Origin: Bacillota bacterium
GTDB taxonomy: Bacteria; Bacillota; Clostridia; Lachnospirales; Lachnospiraceae
NCBI GenBank assembly: GCA_023415635.1
Contig: JAEZJV010000051.1
Location: forward strand, 62,001 to 126,000
DNA: 64,000 nucleotides
Direction: 5' to 3'
In this document: positions 9,350-17,458 of the stretch, piece by piece
Numbering within the stretch: the first letter of the stretch is position 1
How the letters are laid out: every line of letters starts with the position of its first letter
The notes under the pieces: generated by a model
Seen by the model: the letters and a program-made list of their open reading frames with translations, nothing else
Told to the model about the DNA's origin: nothing
Databases searched by the model: none
Made by a program: the position numbers and the translations under genes

Positions 9350-9820
9350 ATGAAAACAAAAAATACAAGTGGTTTGGTGGTAGGAATTGTAATAACGCTA
9401 TTTGTACTGATACTTTCAGGTACGATTATTATTTGGGGCTCAGGTTATTTTAATCAGAACAAAAAAATCATGGATAAGAGTACTTCAAAAATTGATAAAG
9501 CAATAGGCTCGATGGCAGATTTTGATTTGACAATTTATGATGGGAAGAGTATCAGAGGGGATGCGTTGACTGAATTAATTGCGGAGTTAAAACAGGAAAA
9601 TGTAGCAGTATCTATAGGAGTAGATACGCTCGCAAGTCAGGCAGCTACTAATTATAATTATGAATATACATCTTCGAATTTGGGAGTATCCATATCAGTC
9701 GTTCCAACGACGGATAAATCGGTAAACTCATATATTAATCCAAACGGTACATTTATTGGTGAAGTAATAAAGAATGCCAATGAAGATATTGTATATATTC
9801 TTTTCACCCAAATGCCTTAA
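9350..9820 (+). CDS. One-TM exported protein, pilin-like (paralogue A)
   Basis: 156 residues with GAGGAGG just before the ATG. An N-terminal TM helix at ~8-30 is followed by a 125-residue outside domain. It shares with the next gene a block reading FDLTIYDGKSIRGD and a C-terminal FIGEVIKN..DIVYILFTQ stretch, so the two are duplicates. Position directly after the TadA and TadBC genes is where Flp pilin or TadE/F pseudopilins lie, but no prepilin cleavage motif (G before a Glu5) is visible. Pilin-like function is inferred from place and shape only. Confidence 0.55.
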   Translation: MKTKNTSGLVVGIVITLFVLILSGTIIIWGSGYFNQNKKIMDKSTSKIDKAIGSMADFDLTIYDGKSIRGDALTELIAELKQENVAVSIGVDTLASQAATNYNYEYTSSNLGVSISVVPTTDKSVNSYINPNGTFIGEVIKNANEDIVYILFTQMP

Positions 9821-9863
9821 CATGACATTTCAGACTGAAGAGATGAAAAGGTAGGGAAAATCA

Positions 9864-10325
9864 ATGAAGCAAAAAAATAGCGAGTTACCTGCAAATGCTT
9901 TGTTAGCCTTATTTGCCATAGTTACTGTTGCATGTATTATTCTATATTTCAAGATGAATATAGACGCTTTTAAGAATACAGCTGACAGAATTGTCGAAAA
10001 TACTGATGAGATGTCTGTGGACTATAAGGAATATGATTTGACAATGTATGACGGTGAGGCGATTAGAGGAAGCCAGGTTGTAAATTACATAAAAAAGAAT
10101 CTTGGTGACTATACGCTCGAAGAAACGGCACCAATATATATTAGGGTTTTGACAGAAGTTTCCGGCTCTGAATTTATTAATGATTACATTAATAAAGAAC
10201 ATATCAAAAGTATTAAAAATATATCTGATATTAATCATTATATCAAACCAACTGCCTATTTTGATGCAGAGGTTATAAGGTCAAATAATAAAGTAATTCT
10301 TGGAATTTGTTTTACTCAGAAGTAA
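9864..10325 (+). CDS. One-TM exported protein, pilin-like (paralogue B)
   Basis: 153 residues. The TM helix spans ~11-30; the outside domain has YDLTMYDGEAIRGSQ, matching FDLTIYDGKSIRGD in the previous protein, and ends FDAEVIRSN..ILGICFTQK, matching its tail. Identity outside these blocks is low, so the duplication is old. Ribosome binding sequence AGGGAAA is weak. Probably a structural minor component of the same machine as paralogue A. Confidence 0.55.
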   Translation: MKQKNSELPANALLALFAIVTVACIILYFKMNIDAFKNTADRIVENTDEMSVDYKEYDLTMYDGEAIRGSQVVNYIKKNLGDYTLEETAPIYIRVLTEVSGSEFINDYINKEHIKSIKNISDINHYIKPTAYFDAEVIRSNNKVILGICFTQK

Positions 10326-10351
10326 CGGTATTTATCCTAAGGAGAATGAGC

Positions 10352-10732
10352 ATGCAATCAGTCATCATCCGTTTTTTCGAAATGATCATAGGAGCGTTAG
10401 TATTGTCTGTGGGACTAATCTATTTATTATTTCAGGTAAAAACTATGAATCAAACGACAGAGTTCATTTGTGATGAAGTGATAAGCAATACGGATATATA
10501 TCAACAGAGTAATGATATAAGCATTCATAAAGTCAGTGATACAGAATTATATGCAATTATAATGGGATACCGTGAGTATCCCATTATAATCGAGGGGCAC
10601 CTGATAGATCCAGATGGAACAGATTATGAAACATATATTTCTTATATCAGGGATGATTATTATTGGAAAAGTTATGAATATGACACTGAGCATCTGATTA
10701 GACAGATTGTATTTACCAATATTGGTACATAG
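10352..10732 (+). CDS. One-TM exported protein with Glu in the TM start (pseudopilin-like)
   Basis: An upstream in-frame ATG at 10307 overlaps the previous gene, but AAGGAG at 10339-10344 is well placed for the ATG at 10352 (126 residues). The N-terminus IIRFFEMIIGALVLSVG has a Glu at the start of the hydrophobic helix, as pilin-like proteins often do. About 95 residues follow outside, rich in Tyr and Asp. The coding sequence contains a perfect 15-bp inverted repeat (10556-10590). No named family recognised. Confidence 0.5.
   Translation: MQSVIIRFFEMIIGALVLSVGLIYLLFQVKTMNQTTEFICDEVISNTDIYQQSNDISIHKVSDTELYAIIMGYREYPIIIEGHLIDPDGTDYETYISYIRDDYYWKSYEYDTEHLIRQIVFTNIGT
10556..10590. repeat. Perfect 15-bp inverted repeat inside a coding sequence
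   Basis: ATTATAATGGGATAC (10556-10570), five-base loop CGTGA, then GTATCCCATTATAAT (10576-10590). It sits in the middle of the pseudopilin-like gene. There is no T-run after it, so it is not a standard terminator; in RNA it would form a strong hairpin that ribosomes must open. Confidence 0.8.
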
Positions 10733-10800
10733 TGTATAAAATCAATGAATGATTACTAAGGAAAGGAGAGAAAGGGATTCAGGATACCTTTCCTATATAT

Positions 10801-12918
10801 ATGGATTTTCCCGGAAGAGTGATTACCATGTTTATAGCTTTAGTATTAATAATTTTGTTTCCTCTGCAATATCTTATGCAGTCTACTGTTGTTGATACAG
10901 CTTCTTTCATTGATAACGAAACACAGAAACTGACGAATTCTATTCGAGAAAAGGGATATCTTGATATAGCAATGTATGAGGATTTTATCAAAGAACTGGA
11001 TACTACGAGGGAGCTATATGACTTTGAAATTGAAGATGTTAATCCGATAGCAGGAACTGCCAGTAGTAAAGAAGCATTCTTAGATCAGACCATTAGGCTT
11101 TCAGAAAAAGCAGAGACTATGGAATTAAAGATATTACAAGACGATTTTTTTAGGCTACCATCCTTTACTGGCCATACTCATATAGAAGCTTGCTATGCGG
11201 GTCATAAAGAGGATGCTTTGTTTCCTGTTGACTTAAGGTCGGTAAATTCTAATAAGATGCTTACCTCAATCACAGTTACGCCGCAGGAACAGATTATATT
11301 CAAGCAGGAAAGCCCTACCTTCACCGTCAGTGCAATTTATGCTGACGGTACCAGGGAAGAGATTCCGCCGATAAAATATACGGTATCATCCATTGATATT
11401 TCTTCACCGGGGGAGAGGACAGCGACTATCTCATATACAGAAGGTTCTATCACAAAAACCGAGTTGGCGAAAATATACGTGGATGAACTTAATTCAATTC
11501 TGGTGTCGCCGAGTGAATTATTCATTGAGAGATATACGGAGGCATCGGCCCTGCCCATCAGTGTTTTTGCTAATTATAATTATTCATCCAGTGAAAATGT
11601 CAACGGTAAATTTGTAATAGACGGATATGCTCCTGAGAATATAGGAGCACAAGAGGTAACAGTATCCTATTCAAGACACGGGACTACCGCGATTTTTAAG
11701 ATAATAGTGAATGTCACTGCCCTAGAGAAGGTCTGTCCACGTTGTAGTAATTCTTACCTAATGAATGAAGATGATACTGATCCTGGCTGCCCTATCTGCA
11801 ATAGTACTCTGCTCAGTATCAGCGTAATTCCGGATTATATAGAGCTTATTAAGGGACAAGACCTTATGGTTACGGTGCAAGGCTCGTATGCAGATGGTTC
11901 GATAAGATCAGTCAGTGGCTGGAGCAGTGACTATAATCCCCAAACAATAGGACCTCAGAAAGTTAAAGTGGAGTATGGGCACTATAGGGATGAGGTATCC
12001 GTGTTTGTTCAGGAGCCGATAATAGTCTGCCCAATCTGCCATAGCGAATACCTGGTTTCTGAAACGAAGTGCCCGGTCTGCTCGGAAACAGTAGTTAGCA
12101 TCAGTACTACCCCAGGAGCTATCACCGTCAAACGATACGACATAATTAATCTAATTGTCAATGCTACTTATGCTGACGGAAGCAGCCGACAGGTAACTGA
12201 TTGGAGTATAGATATGACAACGACAGAAGCAGGTGTATTCATGGCTACAGTAAGCTATGAGAATGTTTCTACAACAATCAGTCTGACGGTATTACCTGAA
12301 GCAACTATAATCTGCCAATTATGCGGATTCGTCTATGATAAAGGCCAATATCCTAATGGATGTCCGATATGCTCTAAGAAACTGACAGGCATTGAAGCAT
12401 ATCTGACCTCCGGTTCGAAGCTTGTCCAGTACGGGACAATACCAAGTATCGCCATAGTTGAGATATATCAAGATACTCATAGGGAGATTACCTTTGAAGG
12501 ATACTCAATAGAGGGGTATAAACCCTATACCATGGGTGAGCAGATAATAACAATAAAATATGCAGTGTTCAAAGCAACACTCAGTATTGAGGTAGTAAAT
12601 ATATTAAGCAGCGTCACCTGCTCCAACGACCATGTATATTACAGAAACGAGGATGGCAGTGATCCGGGGTGCCCATACTGCGAGATCGTAAAGGAACAGG
12701 AGGATAGAGTTTATTTTTTTGATATAACTTATACACCGGAGATATTGGAGACCTTATATCAGGAAAAAATATATTATTTTGAAGAAAGGCATTACATTAC
12801 TATAGCAGTTACCAAGAGGCAGAAATCATTACTAGTTATGGTACAGCAAAAATTTTTTAAAACAGCCATGTTTGGTCGAAAGAAGCGGTATGTCTATGGA
12901 GGAAGAGTATTTAAATGA
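10801..12918 (+). CDS. Large exoprotein: Ig-like modules alternating with CxxC zinc knuckles (A)
   Basis: 705 residues: TM/signal anchor at ~9-27, then an outside part. Four two-pair cysteine knuckles begin at residues ~312, 410, 505 and 607 (for example CPICHSEYLVSETKCPVC), about 98 residues apart, and between them lie beta-rich modules with YADG[ST].R and 'T.G...V.V.Y' patterns like bacterial Ig-like (Big) domains. HTHIEACYAGH near residue 130 is shared with the next protein. The start fits the paralogue's length before the shared KGY block, although no Shine-Dalgarno is close: GGAAAGG at 10760-10766 can pair with CCTTTCC at 10787-10793. An extracellular adhesin or fibre role is inferred. 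Confidence 0.6.
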   Translation: MDFPGRVITMFIALVLIILFPLQYLMQSTVVDTASFIDNETQKLTNSIREKGYLDIAMYEDFIKELDTTRELYDFEIEDVNPIAGTASSKEAFLDQTIRLSEKAETMELKILQDDFFRLPSFTGHTHIEACYAGHKEDALFPVDLRSVNSNKMLTSITVTPQEQIIFKQESPTFTVSAIYADGTREEIPPIKYTVSSIDISSPGERTATISYTEGSITKTELAKIYVDELNSILVSPSELFIERYTEASALPISVFANYNYSSSENVNGKFVIDGYAPENIGAQEVTVSYSRHGTTAIFKIIVNVTALEKVCPRCSNSYLMNEDDTDPGCPICNSTLLSISVIPDYIELIKGQDLMVTVQGSYADGSIRSVSGWSSDYNPQTIGPQKVKVEYGHYRDEVSVFVQEPIIVCPICHSEYLVSETKCPVCSETVVSISTTPGAITVKRYDIINLIVNATYADGSSRQVTDWSIDMTTTEAGVFMATVSYENVSTTISLTVLPEATIICQLCGFVYDKGQYPNGCPICSKKLTGIEAYLTSGSKLVQYGTIPSIAIVEIYQDTHREITFEGYSIEGYKPYTMGEQIITIKYAVFKATLSIEVVNILSSVTCSNDHVYYRNEDGSDPGCPYCEIVKEQEDRVYFFDITYTPEILETLYQEKIYYFEERHYITIAVTKRQKSLLVMVQQKFFKTAMFGRKKRYVYGGRVFK

Positions 12919-15167
12919 ACAAGATACTGGAAATGATGATAGATTTTGCTGCGACTCTTACGATCGTTTTCATCTCAACCCTTATATATTTCGGTCTTAA
13001 GACTGAAGTGTTGATAAAAATCATGGATAAAGAAATTATGGGGAATTTTCTTGAAGAAACCCAAAAGAACGGTTATATCACAGAAAATGATTATGAAGGC
13101 TTCATTGACAGACTTTCACTAACAGAGGTACTGTATGATGTGGACTTTGAGCATAGATATACGATATTTGAGCCGGAATACCGTATGCGAACACTGGAAG
13201 AAATACTGGAAGCACAACGGGCAGCATACACCGATACAAACATTTACCACGATAGGGAAGTTGAGACACATGCTCCGATTATTTCGGATCCGATTGATAA
13301 CAGTGGGCTTACGATGAATACAGAAACGAATGCAGGCATTCTTGCAGCTGCTGTCCCATCCGTTGCAGACCCGAACCATCTGCATACAGAGGAATGCTAT
13401 GTCGGTCATGTTCATAAGGGCGGAGATAATTTGAAGTTTATCCATAATCATACTCATACCTACACGTGCAGATCCTATGTCAGTTCTATTACTTACAAAA
13501 ACAGATGTAATATGTGTACCCAAAATTACTATGTAACAACCTCCTATTTTTGGCTGGATTCAAATGGCTCTATCCATGCTGAGCCGGGAGCACCTACTTA
13601 TTACGGTATCTGTGTTTTTTGCGGGAGTAATAACATAACTCATTTATCGGGAGAAATACCAAGCATATCCTATACCTGTGGATATGAAACCGACATCAAT
13701 GGAGACGGTTTCACAGAAGCCGTTCCGTATAATGTGAATTATCAATATTCGTGTAATATTCCACAGAACAAGTATAAAGCAGCATACACCTCAGGATGCT
13801 ACAGCTATCACAGTCATTATACTTATGACGATGAAGAGAGGTACTGGAGTGGAAGCTCATCTCCCGGAGGAGACGCTTTTAATACGGCTGCACGAATCGG
13901 TTTTGATAATTATTGTAGTATACCAGAGGATTTTTACATAGGTACAGACAGCCTTCATTATAGTTTTCCCAGTGGACTTTGCGTTCGTTATAAAGCTACT
14001 TATAATCCTCAGAGAGGGTTAATATTCAAATTTATAGCGTATAGGGTGTTTTACTCTTATGAATATATAACAACTAATCCAGGGTTCCCTCAAGAATTGA
14101 CAAGTAGTCAGATGTATGATGCATTTGGGGATAAGTATAAGGTAATGTATCAATTCAAAAAAAATGTACCTCAATATTCTTATAGTGTTGACGATGCTTC
14201 TTATCGCGTAATTCATAGTGGCATGATTAATCTTTGCAACAGCCCGATTATTAACCAGTGGAACCTATCCTGTGGAAAAGAGGGTAACGGGTATTTGGCA
14301 TGTAACCAGATCGTTGCCTCAATCACTCCAACAAATCCTACACAGGCAGTATTCACCGGGGAAGAGTTGATTACTACCGCTAGGGCAACCTATATGGACG
14401 GCTCCACCGGTGTTATTCTCTGCACCACGCATTTTAGGACTGAGAATACGGTTAAAAATGAGGATGTGACGATAACATATACGAATATCAAGGGATCAAT
14501 TCTGACAGCCCACTTGACCGTAACAGTTGTACCAAGGACAAAGATTTGTAAGAACTGTCATACCTATAACCTCAAACCCGATGGTACCGACCCTGGCTGC
14601 CCCTTCTGTAAAGCATATGTTGATAGCATCAGAGTACAGTATCCGACTACTTCGATCATGACGATAACGATAGGGACAACTCTACAGGAAAATGGATTAA
14701 TTCTGCTCGTCAGATATATGGATGGCCGAACAGAGACCATTGACAACGGATATGTAGATAACCTTGATAAGAGTTATAAAGGAACCAAGCTTGTAACAAT
14801 AGGCTACAAAGGGGCAATTACTTCTATCATGGTAACGACAGTATGTAAGAAGATGACCTGTGATATTTGTGGTTATTTATATGACCTAAATCCAAATGGG
14901 AGCAACCCGGGTTGTCCGATGTGCATTTCAAAGACACCGGTATTCGCAGGCAATATTCTCGAATATGAGAGTATCGATTATACGGAAGAAATTCTGGAGG
15001 ACCTCTATATGGATGGAATATACCTGCTTCGTAACGAGGATACCTTTTCTGTCACATTAACAAATAGATCATCTACTCTTACACGCAACCTGTTGAAAAT
15101 AGTATATCATGCGCTTCCGGATCGATGGCTATTCCTGAGGGACAGCATCATTGTTAAGAATAATTAG
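12915..15167 (+). CDS. Large exoprotein with His/Cys-rich region, Ig-like modules and zinc knuckles (B)
   Basis: 750 residues, ATGA overlap with the previous gene. N-terminal TM (~10-29) and KNGYITENDYEGFI align with the start of protein A; HLHTEECYVGH and a His-rich stretch follow, then a Tyr/Cys-rich unique region of ~330 residues, and two knuckles at ~545 (CKNCHTYNLKPDG..CPFC) and ~649 (CDICGYLYDLNPNG..CPMC) separated by an Ig-like module. The C-terminal YTEEILEDLY block matches YTPEILETLY of A. It is thus a diverged partner of A, probably co-displayed. Metal binding is inferred from Cys/His spacing. Confidence 0.58.
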   Translation: MNKILEMMIDFAATLTIVFISTLIYFGLKTEVLIKIMDKEIMGNFLEETQKNGYITENDYEGFIDRLSLTEVLYDVDFEHRYTIFEPEYRMRTLEEILEAQRAAYTDTNIYHDREVETHAPIISDPIDNSGLTMNTETNAGILAAAVPSVADPNHLHTEECYVGHVHKGGDNLKFIHNHTHTYTCRSYVSSITYKNRCNMCTQNYYVTTSYFWLDSNGSIHAEPGAPTYYGICVFCGSNNITHLSGEIPSISYTCGYETDINGDGFTEAVPYNVNYQYSCNIPQNKYKAAYTSGCYSYHSHYTYDDEERYWSGSSSPGGDAFNTAARIGFDNYCSIPEDFYIGTDSLHYSFPSGLCVRYKATYNPQRGLIFKFIAYRVFYSYEYITTNPGFPQELTSSQMYDAFGDKYKVMYQFKKNVPQYSYSVDDASYRVIHSGMINLCNSPIINQWNLSCGKEGNGYLACNQIVASITPTNPTQAVFTGEELITTARATYMDGSTGVILCTTHFRTENTVKNEDVTITYTNIKGSILTAHLTVTVVPRTKICKNCHTYNLKPDGTDPGCPFCKAYVDSIRVQYPTTSIMTITIGTTLQENGLILLVRYMDGRTETIDNGYVDNLDKSYKGTKLVTIGYKGAITSIMVTTVCKKMTCDICGYLYDLNPNGSNPGCPMCISKTPVFAGNILEYESIDYTEEILEDLYMDGIYLLRNEDTFSVTLTNRSSTLTRNLLKIVYHALPDRWLFLRDSIIVKNN

Positions 15168-15196
15168 AATAAGATAAATTAATAAGGAGTAAAGCG

Positions 15197-16237
15197 ATGA
15201 AAATATATCATTTTGCATTAATATTCCTATTATTCTTCCTGGCAGCAGTTATAAAGACAGATGTTTCAATCGGTAATCTGCAAGCGCTTGAAAATGAAAA
15301 AGGTCAGATACAAGCCAGTCTTGATTCTGCAGTCTTAGATGCTGTTAAGTTTCTGGTTTCGTCCGGAAAATTCGGTACGAATACAATTGATAAAGAAGGT
15401 GCCATATCAACTTTATTTATGTCCCTCTACTCATCTATGGGAATTAACGAGGACGATGAAACTCAGGCGGAAGTCGAGTCTTACATACCGGTCATCCTGT
15501 TATGTGATGTGGATGGATATTATATATATTATTATAATGAATTTAGGGATGAGAATGGTATGGTGTGCGCTGAGAGAAGATGGTCTGAGAAGATGCCATA
15601 CTTCTATGAGGATAGATATTTTAGCTATCGTCTAATGCTTTCTGACAATATAATAATCAACGATGTAAATAAGCTGCTTGATGGTAATCTCAAAGTAGAA
15701 GAAATAGATTATCATGAATTTTATACAGATAATAGCTATAAAGATTTCCGGGATAAGCATAAGGATTGCTTCTTACTCAAGGATGAGATATATGAACTAA
15801 CAAAGAAGGAGGCAATTATCAGCCAGCTGGAGAATGTTCTTGCCTACTATACGAATAACTATAATATGATTGCCAGACAAAACGGGATTACTTATAATTT
15901 CAGCTTTCCATCCGGACAGACAGAAGAGTGGGCTCAGTACATGGATGATGTAAATCTGGTTGTGGTGTTTCAAGGATATCCCTACGGTTGGAATAGAAAT
16001 TATGCCTTAAATAAGGTCTCCTGTGCTGGTGCGAATATTGTAAAGAAGACAGTGTACTATATTGAACAGAAGAGCTGGTATTGGCTGGCTCATAAATCAG
16101 ATTGTCCCAAGATAAAGAATACCATTATTCTTGATGAAACCTATGACAGCTTGGCAGAGTGTGCAAAAATGGGGGCTTATTGTGACTATTGCATCGAGCA
16201 TGGGGTAAGAGTACCAGAAATCAGAAAATGGCACTAA
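15197..16237 (+). CDS. One-TM exported protein, TadE-like position
   Basis: 346 residues; AAGGAGT before ATG. A hydrophobic helix at ~4-20 is followed by ~320 outside residues with no recognised domain; notable are a VDGYYIYYYNEF stretch and a C-terminal Cys/His cluster (HKSDCPKIK, CAKMGAYCDYC). It follows the two exoproteins with 29 bases between, and its 3' end runs to 20 bases before the M50 protease. Could be a minor pseudopilin or a cell-wall component of the machine. Function unknown. Confidence 0.5.
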   Translation: MKIYHFALIFLLFFLAAVIKTDVSIGNLQALENEKGQIQASLDSAVLDAVKFLVSSGKFGTNTIDKEGAISTLFMSLYSSMGINEDDETQAEVESYIPVILLCDVDGYYIYYYNEFRDENGMVCAERRWSEKMPYFYEDRYFSYRLMLSDNIIINDVNKLLDGNLKVEEIDYHEFYTDNSYKDFRDKHKDCFLLKDEIYELTKKEAIISQLENVLAYYTNNYNMIARQNGITYNFSFPSGQTEEWAQYMDDVNLVVVFQGYPYGWNRNYALNKVSCAGANIVKKTVYYIEQKSWYWLAHKSDCPKIKNTIILDETYDSLAECAKMGAYCDYCIEHGVRVPEIRKWH

Positions 16238-16257
16238 GTATAAATCGGAGAAGAAGT

Positions 16258-17316
16258 ATGAATATGTTGTATGGACTAATGCATTCCATAATTGCAGTTA
16301 TGATATCGTTTTTGCTGCAGATTATTATCCATGAAACAGGACATATGCTGGCAGGAATGCTGACGGGTTGGCAGTTGATTTATATTCAGATATTTCAAAT
16401 AGCTATGATAAAAGAAAACAAGACGTATCGTTGGAAGAAGATATTCAGTGCCCATTGTCGTTGCATTATGTATCCCAGAGCAATCACCCAGGGGGCACTC
16501 CTTTATACTCTGGGGGGATTAATCCTGAATATTCTACTAAGTCTCCTATGCCTTATATGTATTGGCAAATTTATTCGAACCCCGATACCTTTTATTTATT
16601 CTTTTAGCCTGTTCACCTCAGGAATTGTGATTTCAATAATAAATGGCATTCCTAATACAAAAAAGGTATCTAGTGATATGGCCTGTTATCAACTCCTTAA
16701 AAAGGATGATCAGACAAGGTGTTGCCACAATGCACAGCTGTTGATTGCAAAACAGCTTTTTGAAGGAAGGACTTATCGACAAATCGAAACAGTGTTGATA
16801 TACACTACGGGTATGGAGGCTTATAATGATATTCTTGCTTACCAGGCAGTGATCGAATACTATACACATCTGGATAATGATGAATATACATCCGCTCGTA
16901 AAGCGCTGAACAAGGTGAAGCTGGGAATAGCAGTCAGCCAGGAAGTAAAAGCTATAATCCATATGGAATATCTTTATTTAGATCTGTTAATCGATATGGT
17001 TACGGGTAGAACAAAAACAATTGAAAGCCAGAAATATAATGATATTGAAGAATATATACTAAAGTTCGAAGCGAAAGGAGATATCCATTCATTAAGAGTG
17101 ATAATGCTGTGGAAGGCATACAAGCATTATTCAGAAGGGGATTATGAAGCAGCAGCTAATTTTATGGATAAGGCAATATTGAAGGTGACAGCTTCATGTT
17201 GCTTATATCTGGGTGAAAAAGTATTCTGCCTGGATCAATTAATCGGAGTTCAGAATATCCTAAGGTGTGATTATTGTGCATATTCGGAGGAGCATAAGGA
17301 TACAAGAATTGTGTAA
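16258..17316 (+). CDS. M50-family membrane metalloprotease with helical repeat tail
   Basis: 352 residues. The open frame extends to an ATG at 16189 inside the previous gene, but CGGAG at 16246-16250 fixes the start at 16258. Zinc motif HETGH is at residues 25-29 inside the first TM region, and LGGLILNILLS near residue 90 takes the place of the second site-2-protease motif although the usual Asp is not obvious. Further TM helices lie before residue ~150. The remaining ~200 residues look helical, TPR-like. M50 enzymes cleave within membranes. As the locus has no visible prepilin peptidase, this may process its small TM proteins; that is inference. Confidence 0.68.
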   Translation: MNMLYGLMHSIIAVMISFLLQIIIHETGHMLAGMLTGWQLIYIQIFQIAMIKENKTYRWKKIFSAHCRCIMYPRAITQGALLYTLGGLILNILLSLLCLICIGKFIRTPIPFIYSFSLFTSGIVISIINGIPNTKKVSSDMACYQLLKKDDQTRCCHNAQLLIAKQLFEGRTYRQIETVLIYTTGMEAYNDILAYQAVIEYYTHLDNDEYTSARKALNKVKLGIAVSQEVKAIIHMEYLYLDLLIDMVTGRTKTIESQKYNDIEEYILKFEAKGDIHSLRVIMLWKAYKHYSEGDYEAAANFMDKAILKVTASCCLYLGEKVFCLDQLIGVQNILRCDYCAYSEEHKDTRIV

Positions 17317-17359
17317 TTGTCTTAATATAGGGATATACGGTAATATATGTAAATTATGC

Positions 17360-17388
17360 TTGTGATTATTTATATCTCATTGTATGAT
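17360..17388 (+). promoter_or_regulatory. Putative sigma-A promoter for the wall-protein genes
   Basis: TTGTGA at 17360-17365 and TATGAT at 17383-17388, exactly 17 bases apart, in the only sizeable gap (142 bases) of the Tad-like locus. It would let the two secreted proteins downstream be made independently. Confidence 0.45.
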
Positions 17389-17458
17389 GATCTATAGTAT
17401 GGTAATGAGCGGAAGTCTCTATAACAAAAGAAAAAAGGACACGGGAGGAATTATAAAG

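Noticed and set aside
13119..13523. Antisense open frame of 134 codons
   Set aside because: Lies within exoprotein B in the opposite strand, without a start site or recognisable motif.
16189..16257. Upstream start of the M50 protease
   Set aside because: It overlaps the previous gene and lacks a site, whereas CGGAG is well spaced for 16258.
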